Shown piece by piece: positions 34,845 to 48,169 of a stretch of DNA of 56,860 nucleotides. The position numbers and the translations under genes are program-made. The stretch's first letter is position 1. Each line of letters opens with the position of its first letter. Location: NCBI GenBank assembly GCA_032988165.1, contig JANTQF010000225.1, forward strand, positions 1 to 56,860, given 5' to 3'. The notes beneath the pieces are model-generated. The model was given only the letters and a program-made list of their open reading frames with translations. It did not search any database and was not told the origin of the DNA. Source of the stretch: Emmonsiellopsis sp. PD_33 (Eukaryota; Ascomycota; Eurotiomycetes; Onygenales; Ajellomycetaceae).

Positions 34845-37800
34845 GACTACTATCATTAACATTCGGCCGTCTCCGTCAAGCGCGGTTTTTCTCTCATTGG
34901 TTTGCTGTGATCAATTTTTAGTATGCTGGTTTCTCTTTCTTTTTTTCTTTTCTTTTCCTTTTAGGTTGGATTTTTTTGATTTTTTTTTTTTTTTTTCATG
35001 AGTGTAGTGAAGGAAACTAGTTTCTTCTTGCGTGCTTGATGCGCATGCTGTTTTTTGGTTGGCTGTATGTCCTTCAGTCTGTATGTCCATAACCACATAC
35101 GTATATACATACTCCGTACATGGCCACGTTCTCCGTAGTTCAGAGGGGGAAAATGGTACACGCGGGAATTAAGTCATTGTATGCAAGTACGGTAGTTATA
35201 TGAGCTTTTTACGCAATCAACTTGATCGACCGCATAACTTCCTCAGACAATTCATTACAAAAAAAAAAAAAAACATGATCGGGAGTTGCGCGCCGGTTTC
35301 AACCTCCAACTCTGCTTAGCCGGTTCGCGATTCTCGCCCCTGGAGAAGTAGATCATTAGTATCTGGAGTTATATAGTCAATGATAGCTAGTTATGCATCT
35401 AAGCTGGGGACCTGATTGGAGTTGAGCGAATTGTTTTTTTTTTCTCTTTCCTGAGTCTCCCCTTGTTTCAGCTTTGCCTGTTTATTAATAATTTATTTTA
35501 GCTTCATCAGAGCGTGTTTTTCTGCGGGAAAAAAAAAATACCAGACGCGAGCAAGCGAGCGAGCAAACAAACTAAAAACTGTGCAGAGAATAATATAAAA
35601 GTTAATTGAAGACTCATTGATGAGATGATGATCAGCAAACGGTGTTTTTTCAATCCAACAACTCCTTCCGTAACGGCCTGGGAAAAGAACTAGTTTTTTA
35701 TTATCAACTGCCCAATTGGTTTAACAGTAACTCGTTTTTTTCGTATTCTAGCCCTGGCTGGCATGGGACTAGGCTGCTGGATGGATGGAGGAAGACTGGG
35801 ATAGTTTACAGTTATTACATTTCAATTGAAAAAAAGATCAAAGTCGTAACTATCGGAATGATCCTGTGGTCTGTGGAGGAGGAGGATGAGGGGGGGATAA
35901 GGTTTCGATTTTTGATCGTTTTATTTGTGAAAAGGGCCGTTGAGTCGGTCGGAACTTGGGGGCCGTTGGGCTGAATATTATTAAAAGTTTAGTTAGTTAA
36001 ATGAGAAGTTTATCCAATATTGTGAGGTCAGTGGCTTTTTATGCTATTTTTCTTTTCTATCGTTCTTTCTTTCTGAATTTAGTCCATCTGCTCTGCCGCA
36101 ATTCTACATAACTGCCGCCGGAAATAGAAAAAAAACCCTCCAATACTCGCGCATGTTTTGACGCGAGGGGACGAATACGCTCCTTCATGCGCTCCTATTT
36201 TTTTCCCCCTCACTGGATGCATTCCATCCATGCCTAGGCACGCTTCCGCCACAAGGATCCATCTGCCGGGTTCGGCTTATTACTGGTTAATCCCCATGGA
36301 GAGAGCAGTGGAACGCGCAGACGACAAGGGACAGGGAACAGGGAATATATTGAGTTAGGGATTCCGTGCTCAGGAACATAGGTCGCCCTCGAGGCTCTCC
36401 TCTTGCTATTTTTCCGTGATTCTGTTGACTTTTTTCCTTTTTCCCGCTTTTGCATTTTCCTTTTTTTTCTCGTTTTTCCTGTTTGGCTGAAGATGTAAAA
36501 ATATCTTAACATACACTTTTTATTGTTGAAACCGTGGAATCCGCTCGGTTGAATCTTGATTCGATATGTGGCTGAAACCAGGTTGGAATGGGGCGGAGTG
36601 GAGGTCCTGGAGGACAGACAAGGGGTGGCTTGCGTACTTTTAACACTGTTCCGTCCCATGTTCTGGTTCTGCCCCGGAAATTCCGCGGGCGGCTGGGGTT
36701 GGGAATATTGTGGAAAGATGAGATATGGGTATTCCAGGACTGACACTGGAGTGTCCCCAATTGCGCGCTTTGTTTGGGATTTTTCGTGTGAGCCTTGGAC
36801 TGTGTGTGATGGGATGGAATAATAGGCAAGTTCATGAGGCTGAGCAAGGGAAATGGCTGGTGGTGGCTTTTAAAAAATGCGAAGGGAAAATAAGCTTCAA
36901 ACAAAGCCATATCGACCGATCATTTTAGGTCATTCACAGCACCGATCGATCAATATGTCTTGAATCTTGACTCGATGTGTCATGCATTGTTTGAATCACA
37001 TCGGAAACTATATCGTCCTTGGCCAATTGGGATTCGATTCAGCACGGAGCAATTATTGCGCTCAGGCCTGGTTGTGATTGAGTATTGTTTTTTGGAATCA
37101 TTTGTTTCACCACGGAATTTATGGATGGGTGATTAAACAATCCACGTGGGAGATCTTGCAGTGTCTGAGCTTTCCCTCAATTACTGATCAGATCCCCCTA
37201 GCAAAAGCAATATCCGATTGTCAGTGTTTCACCGTTGGACGTTTAAGTTGCCAAAGTTGGTGATGGCTGAAACGTGCAAGACACAGATGTTTCTTCCCTC
37301 TTATTTTAATATTCCATGGCGATCAGGGGCAGAGGACAGGGCTATTGTGAAGCTTTCCTTTCAGGGCGTCTCTTCAAGACCCAAAGCCAAAAGTCCCGTA
37401 CGTCATGTCCAAACATGCCTTGACGGCTTGGATCAATAGGATAAACCTCAAGGAGCACCGTGCCGTGCCAATGATGATCAACCCATTTACTCCGTACAAT
37501 GGCGGATATTCCTCGTTGCCCTCACTCGGATTGATTGTTATTGAAAATAACAAACGGAAATACGTCGGGGAGGAGAACAATGCGGTTGATGTTCTATTGC
37601 ACGGGTTAATTACCATCTCGTGTATGCTGTATGTGCGGCAGCTTCAACAGTTAACATATCAGGGAGGTGATCGATATCTCCGTTTCCTGTCAAATGGCGT
37701 CTATCCTGTCCTCTGGGGTGATGCCAACGTCACAAATTCCCTGCTCAACAAACAACAGCGACGATCGAGGCCAGACCAGAGCCTTTCAGGGATAGGGCAC

Positions 37801-40800
37801 GGTACCGTGTTTGGCAGGTGCTCTGATGAAGGATCGATTGGTTGCTTGGTATTTTCTTACCCGGACGTGGCAATGTGATGTCGACAGACCTTGTTTCCTT
37901 TGCTTCAATAACAATATGCTGTCCTCGAGGAGCTCGTCACGCATATTCTGTACGTAAGATGAACATAAACATCTGGTCCAGCCCGTGCTGCATACCTTTA
38001 TCCAGGATCTTGACGAACCTGGACTCTTCCCAGATCCCTGAGCATAAAATAATACAAAACAGACGCCAGAGCCAGTATGATCCATATCCATGCTTCGCGC
38101 CAATCGAATCTAGGATATAGACAGCTCCGTGCCAGGGGATAATCATCCGGCCAGTAATACCCATTGTTGACTGTTGATTCCCGTTTTTAATTGCTCCTGT
38201 TGCTTCCAGCCCAGTTCCTACAGGCTGTCAGTGCCAAGTTGGGGTTTTCAGGGATAGCGGACTGATGGCCACACTGACCCCCTTTTTAATGTCCGCGCTT
38301 CCAGGCAATTTATCTCGAAATCGAAGCTAGAATAGGACAGAACGCAGCTAGAAGCAAACGAAGGAAAGATAGCGGGGCGATCAGGCGTTGTTGGCGTTTA
38401 CCTGGCTTTTGCCTGGCTTGCATTGGCGTCGGATTTCGGCTTGTTTCGCGTTTGATGCCATTGATGGGCGGAGGGGAGATTCTCCAGTACGTCATTGTCA
38501 TGCAAATGCATGACACCTACTTCGTCGAGCCTCGAGGACATTAATATGGACGAGAAGAGCAGCGGAAGAGCGCTCCTGTATGTAGATCCTCTATTCTAGA
38601 TCCCCTTCTAGGTTCTCTCTAGCTCCTTGTAATCTGTTGAACTTGCATCCAGTTACGCATCAGCATATCGCTTGTCAGCGCTGCATCTGCGAGAATTGCG
38701 GAAGAGATGCAGGGGAACGCGTATATGGGGATTTTTAATATATGGCATGGTGGCCGGCAGGGAAAATACGGATGTAATAATGGATAGTCCCGTCCAATGA
38801 TATAATACCAGCAATATAATATGCCCGTTCGTTTGCTCATTAATTGCCCAAATATATTATTGGACCAGGATTCTGCGCTATGAACGAGCCCGCCAGGGTA
38901 GGTTAAAAAAAAAGATACTGTCATCCATGAAGGTATAAGAAGCATGCTATATATTGCTTCAGCTTCAGCCCTCCATTTTCCCCGCTATGTATGACAGGGT
39001 AACAGCTGAACTACTCTCCTTGTTAGTTGAAAACAACGGAATAGTTACCGACCCCGGAGAACTGCCAGCAGATCGACAGGGACCCTCTCCGCATTCGTCC
39101 AACTGCGCTCGCCTACCCATGAAGTAAGCAACAGCAGTAATATAAAATATACTCCAGATACCTTGTCTATAATCTATCTGCTCCAGATTTTCCCTTTTTC
39201 TTCCGCTTTAGCGTTCATTTCAGCCCGAAGCTTTTCGCGCTTTGGGTTTCTAGAATAGCTACCTTGTCAAAAACTGGAAGTTTGTTGCATGGTTTAGCCC
39301 CTTTTCCTTCCTATCCCAAACCCCTGTGCAATAAACGGGCCCCTGAGATCCTGCTCGTTGGCTATGGTTAAGGTATTATATTATTACAGCCGTATTGTTA
39401 TGGTTCCGGCAGACTGCCATGAGAATTCTCTAGAGATGATATAGAGACAGAAAAAAAAACGGAACTTGTCCCCCTTCTTCTATTAAGATCTGGAGCCTAA
39501 AAGCCTGGTTGGTGCTTGTCACCTCTCTACACAACACTACGCGGAATTAATTTATTACACCCTAGTCTTTAAATACCAGTTGACTTAAGTAGGGAATTTA
39601 TATCCATATAAATATATATGATCCACAAGCCTTGCGATGCGGGAAGAGTGAATATATCTTCCTATGTATATACCTCTAGTTTTTAGAGAGAGCAACAAGA
39701 ATGGGTCGATATATTATGAATCTTCTTTCTAAAACCTCCATAGCAAAATAAACCCGGCCTAGTACTCTAGATAGCTAGTATGTTGTCATAAAACATTTTT
39801 TTGGAAGCTACGAATATGTTAAACCATTGCGAATGGTTTCTTGCCAACGGAGATTGCGATACTTTTTATACTACCAAAACAAGCACAATCACCCATTATG
39901 ACATAGCATCGCTGCTGAAGAAAAAAGCGCCAGAAAATGTATTCCTGCTACGTTGACGGCACGATTTCCAATTTCTTTGCCTCCGTGAAAGAGGATAGAT
40001 ATATTGGGTGAAGATAGGGAGCAATCTCGGCAGATAAAATATGTTAAGGGCGGTTAGGCGCAAGCCGCAAGCTCCCAAGGTTATTTGACGCGTTTCACAA
40101 CGCTTAAAATTCTGCGTCACCTCCGACGCATGCATATTTTATCTTACCCCTTTCCCCCTCCCCCCCGCCTCAACTTCTGTTTCACGAAAGTGACACGAAC
40201 CTGCGGTATCACCCGCGATACACGGCTTTTTAAAAAAAGCGCGGAAATTCCTCCTTTTCTTTCCATCTTTACTAAAAAAAAGGGTAGTAATATACCGCAG
40301 AGTACATAATATATCGGTGAGCCATGCCTGACACAAGAATGCCGTGGTGTGATGAAAGGGGTTGAAATGATATCATTGACATTCCAGCCGGCCTAAGAAA
40401 AGGGGCGGTCAAAACTGGCTGGCTGCACTCAATTAACTCGGATTTTGTAGGCATTTCTGAATGGCTGTATGCAGTCAGCGCACCAACTCTCTAGTTTTGA
40501 ATGCAGTCTAGCTCTAAATGGACCCTTTTTTTCTATCACATTTCCCTTTCTCATCTCAAGAAGTTGACTGAGATGGATGTGATAGTCAGGCAGATATACA
40601 TGCCATTTCAGCTGAGGGAGTAAAAAGCACGATTAGCTGGATTATAAATGCCACTTTGTGATTATTGCAAATTCAAGACTTTCATCAGTAATTCAGAGTT
40701 GAATTTCTCAAGTACTAGTATCTATTCTTGTTCCTGATCGCGTTTCTCGTACAATCTGTCGCCGGATGCGGGAGAATGCTTGGCCCCCACAACTAGTTAG

Positions 40801-41515
40801 GGCTTAGGGCTTGGCTAAGATCTCTGCTTACCTAATATTGGTCTCACCTAATCAAATCACGAGACAACTCCAACCCTACTTTATTTTATTCTTTTTGGCC
40901 TCATGATACAACGACTGATCTTGTTTTTCTTTTTTCTTGCTTGAGACAAGTAATGACATGCAGTTTTATTTGACAAGTTATTTTGTACCACCACGATGAA
41001 ACTGGGAATTCCCATTCTTTATCCTGAACAAAGTTCTCTCGCAACCAACTGCTTTGACAAGGTCCAGTCCAATCTTAAATGGAAGGGAGCTAGCTTAATG
41101 TCTTCTAGCGTTGCAGGGTCCACGGCAAGAATGCAACTTTGCTCTGGACATCTCCAGAGTCAAGGTGGTATCTCAAAGTCACCGACCCCCCGCTTCCATC
41201 GTACTCCTTTCCCATCTGAAGGAAGGCTATGCCCTCTCCGAACTGGTCCCGCTGGCTCCGGTCATACGCTATCGCTTTCTGCGAATATCTCATTTGCGAC
41301 TCTCAAGAGCCAAGATTGTTCGCAGTCGCATCGAGGGAGAATAAAGCTCAATTTATACACAGGAAAGCTAATTAAGGTTACTATTAGGTGCAACATGCTT
41401 GCTTATGTGGAGGTCTCACCCTCCCCCGGTCCCAAGACAAAGCCTAGAATTCGCTCCAGCTGATATAGCTATTAATTGTTGGGATGAGCTAAATAAGTCA
41501 CTCGCAAGACACTTG
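34845..41515. other. 6.7-kb gene-poor stretch
   Basis: No supported gene. The longest frames are 37405-37878 (+, 157 codons) and 36234-36746 (-, 170 codons); neither shows a domain, signal peptide or splice pattern. Around 41105-41344 both strands have coding-looking fragments that may be an old gene remnant, but I cannot name it. AT content rises locally, but CpG pairs are present, so this is not mutated like the island. Confidence 0.5.
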
Positions 41516-41524
41516 TTTATAAAT
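41516..41524 (+). promoter_or_regulatory. Candidate TATA box of the CBM9-like gene
   Basis: TTTATAAAT lies 113 bp upstream of the ATG at 41637, a plausible core-promoter distance for a fungal gene with a short leader. Confidence 0.4.
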
Positions 41525-41636
41525 GATGTCTCTCCCCGCATAATGATGTTTTATCTCAGTCTAGGTTCTCCTGCAACTTTGCTAAAAACCTCCTGTCCAT
41601 CATATCATATACCGCGGCTATCCGCCACCAGCAACG

Positions 41637-42332
41637 ATGCACCTTAACACCATCCTCTCTTGCGCGCTAGCCGCAACAGTTGTATCGGCCGGCAAACCTA
41701 AGCCCGGCAACGGCAATTCCGCACCCTCCCTCTCTGTCCCCGCATGTCCCAAGAAGGGCATTGCCGTATTCAACCAGACAGTCCCCGACAAGGCGCCCTT
41801 CCCCGAAACACACGTCGAGCTTTGCTACGACCAAACCAATCTCCACCTGACCTTCAAAGCCTTCGAGGAAGAAACCTACCATTTCGACCCTAAGCAAACC
41901 ACCAATGGCGATATCTGGGAATATGAAGTGATGGAAGCATTCATCTACCAGGGCGTCAAGGACCCACAAACATACCTCGAGTTTGAAGTAAACCCCAACA
42001 ACGTCACCTACCAGGCGTTCATATACAATCCTACCAAGGTACGCGCAGAGGGTGCGCCGTTCGACCACATGTTCGTCACGGACCCTATTACGGATGGCCT
42101 TGTGTCGAGCACAACGCTGGATCGTGAGGCGAAGACGTGGTTCTCCGATGTGACTATTCCGTTGGCGCTGTTCAATGTTGAGAAGCCCTGCGGCACGCAG
42201 TGGAGGATGAACTTCTTCCGTACCCTTACGTCGCCGGATACGTTCCCTGAGCAGGGATTGGGTGGATGGGGCGTGCCGAATAAGGCAAGCTTCCACATTA
42301 CGGAGTTTTTTGGGCATGTGCGTTTTGTTTAG
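41637..42332 (+). CDS. Secreted protein with a CBM9/DOMON-like carbohydrate-binding domain
   Basis: Single-exon ORF of 231 aa. Residues 1-18 form a signal peptide (M-H-L-N-T-I-L-S-C-A-L-A-A-T-V-V-S-A) with probable cleavage after VSA, so the protein is secreted or wall-associated. The mature part fits the family 9 carbohydrate-binding module-like fold: a central W-E-Y-E-V-M-E-A-F-I segment, then Y-L-E-F-E-V-N-P, a W-F-S-D-V-T-I-P strand and a W-R-M-N-F-F-R-T strand near the C terminus. N-glycosylation sites include N-Q-T and N-V-T. No catalytic domain is attached. Proteins of this type are widespread in Pezizomycotina without a firm function; sugar binding outside the cell is inferred from the fold. 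Third codon positions in the 5' half favour C, as in an expressed gene. It stands alone in a gene-poor region. Confidence 0.8.
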   Translation: MHLNTILSCALAATVVSAGKPKPGNGNSAPSLSVPACPKKGIAVFNQTVPDKAPFPETHVELCYDQTNLHLTFKAFEEETYHFDPKQTTNGDIWEYEVMEAFIYQGVKDPQTYLEFEVNPNNVTYQAFIYNPTKVRAEGAPFDHMFVTDPITDGLVSSTTLDREAKTWFSDVTIPLALFNVEKPCGTQWRMNFFRTLTSPDTFPEQGLGGWGVPNKASFHITEFFGHVRFV

Positions 42333-43048
42333 GTCGATAGGTGGAGGGGGGTGAGCTGGTAGTTGGTGGATGGTGGATGAACTTAATGAAATATTTTATC
42401 ATTTCTTTGTTATTTTCATCAAGATGATGGTAATTGTATATATTCCCTTATCTTATACCGAGCTATTTAATGGGAGCCCAGTCGGTACTCCCGGTTGGTA
42501 CTACCTTTATACGCCAGAATGCATGGGTTATTCCTCTGAGGTTATATCGTCGCGCGAAGATAAGTTGAAGTACACAATGTGTGCACTATAAAAGATATGT
42601 TTCTCGGTACCTAGGTAGTGATAAGAGGTAGTTTCGATTGATGGGTAATAAAACCACCAAATATCTAGGGATAGGAAAAGGGGTTAGTTAAGGTGTGTCC
42701 TCCTTAATTGACTTACTTATGGACAGGCAACATTCAGAGCTAACAGAGACAACCCTTAGTCCCAGCTACAAGCGCGCCGATGGCCGGAATAGGCCAGACA
42801 TTATATCCGTGCCTGTATATTATGGAGCCAGCACGACATTTTTCATGTATTCGCTTCGTCGTCCAGCGAATCTGAAGTTGCAGCCCTTGGCCTTCTGATG
42901 ATTTTCGGACTGTAGAAACTTGCAGCGTCATATTCGGCGGCCTTGTATGGCCCCAGCCCCTCCTCCAGTTCTCTCCTCGGACTTTTAAAAACGACTGCTC
43001 GACAATTGCAGCCGATGGACCGCCGACCAGTGTCTTGAAGTTTCCACC

Positions 43049-43843
43049 TTAGATCTTGATAGTGCCGTCTGTGAGCCCGGCAGGGTACAGTTGAATTGAA
43101 ACATCGCCTAACAGCATGAATAGTCGAGACAGCGGGATGTGGTCCTTATATGTACCAGAAGAAGTACCACACGGGATACTCGTTCTAGGAAAGGGAGACG
43201 CGAGGTCTAAGGGCTGCCGAGGTGGTTCTGAGATATTGTCAAATTGATACCCAAGGCTGGATGAGTAGAGCTTGTTGAGAACTATTTTAAGGCCCTGGGG
43301 GGAATGGTGATGTTTTTCAAGTGTGAAGTCACGGCAAAAGATATCCAAGTTTGTCACAAGTGCTTTGATATCTGTGGAGCTCGGCTCGCAGAAGGCCGTG
43401 AGCTTATTGTCCCCGGCGGGACGCGGTACTCGAGGGACTGTCGCCAAGATAGCGATAGTCCCGATTTTTTCTGCGGCGGGACTATATTTCCATTGCCAAT
43501 AGATAGAGGGTTGAAGGCGAAAAATGCCCGTGGGTGTGAGTGTGTTCATTTGCGCGCCTTTGGATCTGAATGCTCGTATGCTTGGGAGCAGCTCCCAAAG
43601 AAATGGGACAATGGGGGCCTGTAGCTGTGGTAGGCTTTGTGAATGGCTTATATTTCCTCGAAGAGACAAGATACATATTAGGTTCCCTGTAAGAGAGAAG
43701 ATATATGAATTCTTCTGAACATACCCGAGATGGTCATGTAGCGTCAGCGTTCTTCGACAACTGGGGGGATGTTGTTGAAATTGTAGCCATATTATCAAAG
43801 TCAACCGCCTTTTGCTTGTGGAAATACATGGCCCTAAACCCAA
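43049..43843 (-). CDS. Doubtful hypothetical ORF (264 aa)
   Basis: The longest open frame in the neighbourhood, without a recognised domain. A good-looking intron, GTATGT...TCTCTTACAG (38 nt), lies inside the frame (near 43725-43685) and would shift it if spliced. So either the frame or the intron is spurious. An alternative N-terminal exon starting M-Y-F-H-K-Q-K stops before that intron. Treat as unproven. Confidence 0.2.
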   Translation of the reverse strand: MGLGPCISTSKRRLTLIIWLQFQQHPPSCRRTLTLHDHLGYVQKNSYIFSLTGNLICILSLRGNISHSQSLPQLQAPIVPFLWELLPSIRAFRSKGAQMNTLTPTGIFRLQPSIYWQWKYSPAAEKIGTIAILATVPRVPRPAGDNKLTAFCEPSSTDIKALVTNLDIFCRDFTLEKHHHSPQGLKIVLNKLYSSSLGYQFDNISEPPRQPLDLASPFPRTSIPCGTSSGTYKDHIPLSRLFMLLGDVSIQLYPAGLTDGTIKI

Positions 43844-45448
43844 ATACCCTCGTCATATTAGTTACTATTTATGTGATCCTCTAATCTGAATAATTTCTCT
43901 GATTTAGTATACGATATCAATCCAAAGCAGGTCGGATTGGAAAAGGGGCTGGAAATAATCCTTGGATATGAGCCAATTTTCCATATATATGCATTACCGG
44001 GGAGCAAATGGCGTGATAGAATGCCATGGAAATTCTCTTGGTAAATGCAAGCATAATAAATGCCTTTTATAATTCAAGCTAGCTCCAGTGTCTTTGCATT
44101 GTGGTCAGAGGAAACACCGTGCGCATTTTATACAGAAACACCAAGTAAGTTACCTCTTAGTTTACAGAACAGATCCTGATACATCCTCCGTTCTATACAG
44201 TATTTAGTTAATATTACATTACCTAAACTTTTTGTTACCTTTTGCGTTTTTTTTAATTCGAAAAAATACAGAAAAGGAACTTGGTATGAGATAGAAAGAA
44301 GATTAAAAACCACCGTCCAAGCGGAAGCTCCCAGTTTCAAAACTCCTGCCAGCTTCGTTACCAAGCATTTTCCAAACCTTGGCCTCTCGGTCAGTGTTTC
44401 CAATTTCTCACATGTTCATGCACAAATTTGAAATTCCCTTTCCAGCCGAAACGGCCCACGGGTTCATGGAATTATTCATGCAGCTTTGATACCTAGCGAA
44501 TGGGAAGGCAATTGACTGCGAAAAGGATGCAAGGCTAAAAGCTGACTTGTGCGTCTGGATCCTATGAGAATCCAAGGAAGGTAATAATTAAAAGAGTAAA
44601 TGATTGGAAGCTCCTTATTCTCCCTCAGAAAGTGCCGGGACTAAGCAAGCGGCTGAACTAGATATCCAACGGCCTCTGCACTACAGGCCGTGTCAACGAT
44701 ATTATCTGGACCATCTCCTTGGCCCCGCAATAAATCGGAGAGAAGCGATATTTACTTGGATGGTCAGCATGAACGTGGGAGCTGATTGGTGTATCTAGAT
44801 GATTTTCTCGTGAGATCCCGAGGCGGGGAAGTGGAGAGCGGGGGATCGTTCCAACATCTCGGCTGTTGCATTTCAGGGACGCGGGTGCAAGATTTTTTAA
44901 ACAGAGAGAATAATTACACTTCATGTGATTGATTGATGCCGCAGATTCCTTTCAAATATTACTTTGGCCTTTTTTTCTTTAATTCCATTGGTGTGAATTA
45001 TTTTGGCTGTCTGTCAGGTGGTATTTTGAAACCACTGCGTTCGAGAGACGGAAAACTGTATCGGAATCTTGTGTTCACGGAGGTATACTGTGCAACTATG
45101 CATGAAGGGTATACAATAGTGATATCAAGTCCGTGTTCGAGTAACCCTTCGCATGAACCGGAGAGAAGTCCGTCCTTTTGGATCAAGCGGGTAATTCTGT
45201 GGTGTTACATGTTTTATGCCGCATTTTTTGACCCCTCCCAACCCCCTTTTCCGCGTCTATGTGCCTGACTTGGCGTCCTCCGGGTCACTTTTCATTCTTT
45301 GAAATTTTGCATTATTAGGTCCCGACACGGAACAACTTGTACTCGATATTTATTAGATCCCACGACAGAGTATCATCCGAACGTACGCGTCATCCGAGGA
45401 TGCGATGCGAATTCTCTATCTATTGAAGCTGTTTCCATACCGTCGATA

Positions 45449-45494
45449 ATAAGTCTATCCCATTGATTTATTCGGCACAATGGAATAGACTTAT
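45449..45494. repeat. Short perfect-stem hairpin
   Basis: Arms ATAAGTCTATCCCATTG (45449-45465) and CAATGGAATAGACTTAT (45478-45494) pair over 17 bp with one mismatch and a 12-nt loop. In a minus-strand RNA the mismatch would be a G-U pair. It could be a bidirectional terminator, a small MITE relic or a structured RNA. No flanking duplication was noticed. Confidence 0.6.
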
Positions 45495-47232
45495 CAAGTG
45501 CAAATAAAAGCGCTTTTGACTGGACAAACACGACATTCGTATCACTAACTAGTGGTTAGTGTACGGATCTCGGAATTCCACATGTTACTCCAGATCTTCG
45601 AGTTCCACAAGGACGTACATTCCCAGTCGCGTGGTAACCAACCTATGGAGATAATGCGGAGCAAGATCTCGTATACCCACCGTCAGCTGTGCTGTATATG
45701 CAGGAACGCAGCCGTCCGGACGGAACATTTCAAGCCATGTTGGATCTTCGCACCGAGGATTCTTGAATTTTCTTCCACGGAGGTGTTCTCCAGCTTTTCA
45801 GTCCATGTGAGGCACAGATGTGCTTCCGCTCCATTTCGGAAGATAAGTCTCTCAAAAACGATTACTTGGGATGATTTTTGAGGAGGGGCTTTTGTTTAAT
45901 CCTTGCATTGGCTTGTGTGGCGTATTTTTCCCATTTCTTCTCGGAAATGGATGGATATCACAAGTTGCCACGGCTTCACGGGTTTACTGATCGCCTAATC
46001 CCCAACCTTGGGGAAGTTGGATTCACCTAACTTACCACTGACTGACAGTCAATAAGGTTTACGCGCCCCGAGCCGGCATCCACGGAAGGGGAGGGCAATC
46101 TATGGAACCAGACGATATTATAAAGCTAAACACATCATGCTTTTGATCGTTATTATTTGAGTTTGCAATGCTGAAAATGGGACATAGATCGGATTCTAAT
46201 TGAGGTGCAGTCTCGAACCCAGCATTGTAAATCATCCTGGAGAGGCGCGCTTGGAGAATTGTAGCAGCGAGATAGGTTTACAGCTTGATCTATATGAGCA
46301 AGCCACTACCTAAATTTTGGACAAAGGCTAGCCGGAGGTAAGAATAATATATTGCCTATTTCCTAGGACTTTTTAAATATGACTTACCCCTAGCGTCTAC
46401 AAAAAATGTAGATAACAGTAGAACCCCATGGCATGTACTTCTGGCTGCCACTTGTTTGATGATATATAGTACGACTTGACACCATTGTTTGACAGATTAA
46501 TTAGTATGTTATACATTAGCTAGTATGATCCAGTCCTCATTTTACCTCCTTTATGGAGGTAGTCAATTCTGGTAGATGGGAATCAGTTTCTGGCATACTT
46601 TTTTAGGTCGTTGAATTGATGATCTGTGAATCATCAAGTATACACTTCTTTTCTAGGGAAAAACATGAGGTGAATTACCTCTAATGCTTATCATTGTCAG
46701 GAATCCTCCCGTGATCTTGACTTGGTGTGTATACATTTCCAAGGTTAGGGCAAGGAAACGTGGAATCCATCGACCCGTTCGCGAATGACGTTAAAATAAG
46801 GTTAAAATACTTATCTGGTTGTGATCCGCCGGAAGGTTGGAACTATTAGGGAATTGGTAAGTTACAATGAAAGTCAAGATCTATGGAGAGTTACTTAGGA
46901 TGGCGATTACTATCAACCCATACTATCCGGTGAAAGGAGCGATATTTGGTGGCAATTTCCCTTCACTTCAACTTATTTATCTTCAGCCGCCTTCCACTTA
47001 CCAAGTACCTACTACCTTGCTGCTTACTACTGGATACTACCAACTTCCTTCCCAACGTACTATCTACCCACTACTTATTATTTGTTTGTTTACGTCCTAT
47101 CTTGATACTCGGCATCGACTCTATCTAGGTGCTTCTTACCTGCTGGCTACATATTAATCCGTGCTTAACAGGATCCTGATCCTATAGTCGGTTATACTCA
47201 TACCTATCCCCGTACTCATATTTCTATTTACC

Positions 47233-48088
47233 ATGTCTTCATCCATTACTTCTACCTCCATTTCCCCTTCAAACACTTCTCCCCTCGCTACCACTGCTCA
47301 TCTCTCCACAACCGCTTCAATCCCCCTCAGGGAAATCCACTGGGACCGGGCCTCATCTAGAATTGGTTGGCCAAACCCACTACGGCAAGGCCACACGGAG
47401 ATCACAAGAATCGAAGAGATGGATCTGTCCAGGTGCTATGGCCAGTGCTTCGATACCATCAATAATTATATTAGGTTCATACTCGAGAATAATCGCATCG
47501 TGTGGGCCGGGACATACTATTGGGCGTACTGCCATAGAGAAAACACGCCCGCCGGCTTTGCGAATGACCTAACGTTGATCATTCCAACATATTTGTCCCT
47601 AAGGCGGGAGATGTCGCAGGTTCTTGCGTGTTTGGATATTCGGGCCCTTTTGAAGGCGAGGGGGATACATTGCCGCATCGAGTTTATTGGCTGTCATAAG
47701 CCTTAGACGACTGGGCAGTATAAGAATATTGTCGCCTTGGAAAATGGGAAGTATCCCTCTCCCTTTCTTTTGCAAAAAATATCACGATGGCGCAACGACA
47801 CGCGCCTAGGGGAGATACGCCTCTTGCGCAACGAATGGCGTCGCGGGAACTTTGACATCTTCCCCCCTGGTACCACCGACGACATATACAGGAGAAGTTC
47901 GCGAGGCTGAACGACGAATATAAAGATATCCTAGACATGACTCGAGAAGCGAACGTGATGCGGGCCGCATATAAACAAGACAAGGACCGCACACACTCAG
48001 CCTTCTCACCTTCTTACTTCTCACTCTCATCACATTCCCTCTCTTTCTCTCAAAACCTCACTTCATCAACCTACGCCTCTACCAACTG
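47233..48088 (+). pseudogene. Broken hypothetical gene (stop plus frameshift)
   Basis: An open frame of 157 codons begins M-S-S-S-I-T-S-T-S with a Ser/Thr-rich start and a well-composed middle (I-E-E-M-D-L-S-R-C-Y-G-Q-C, then W-A-G-T-Y-Y-W-A-Y). It stops with TAG at 47704-47706. The same frame stays coding-like beyond the stop (T-T-G-Q-Y-K-N-I-V-A-L-E-N-G-K). A different frame then carries a convincing tail, I-Q-E-K-F-A-R-L-N-D-E-Y-K-D-I-L and onward to a Ser-rich end near 48088. No GT...AG pair bridges the stop. I read this as a decayed gene; a sequencing error is possible. The family is not recognised. Confidence 0.5.
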
Positions 48089-48169
48089 AACCACCACTAC
48101 GCTATAACCCCTTCATACCTATCCTCAAACAACAGAAGCAGTGTGCCCCATAAAATGCTATGGTGGTAG

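Larger units (their letters stand above)
42333..47232. other. 4.9-kb gene-poor stretch
   Basis: No supported gene other than the doubtful 43049-43843 frame listed separately. Open frames at 44604-45268 and 45552-45881 are short and featureless. Just upstream of 47233 the sequence becomes rich in CTACC/TACTA pyrimidine units (about 46970-47110), which looks like a leader of the broken gene that follows. Confidence 0.5.

Noticed and set aside
36234..36746. 170-codon minus-strand frame
   Set aside because: Lys-rich low-complexity middle from an A/T-rich tract and no recognisable family.
37405..37878. 157-codon open frame in the gene-poor stretch
   Set aside because: No domain, no signal, no intron support, and competing frames of similar length on the other strand. 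Left unannotated.
41667..42317. 216-codon open frame on the minus strand
   Set aside because: Antisense shadow of the CBM9-like gene, Arg/Leu-rich with no domain.
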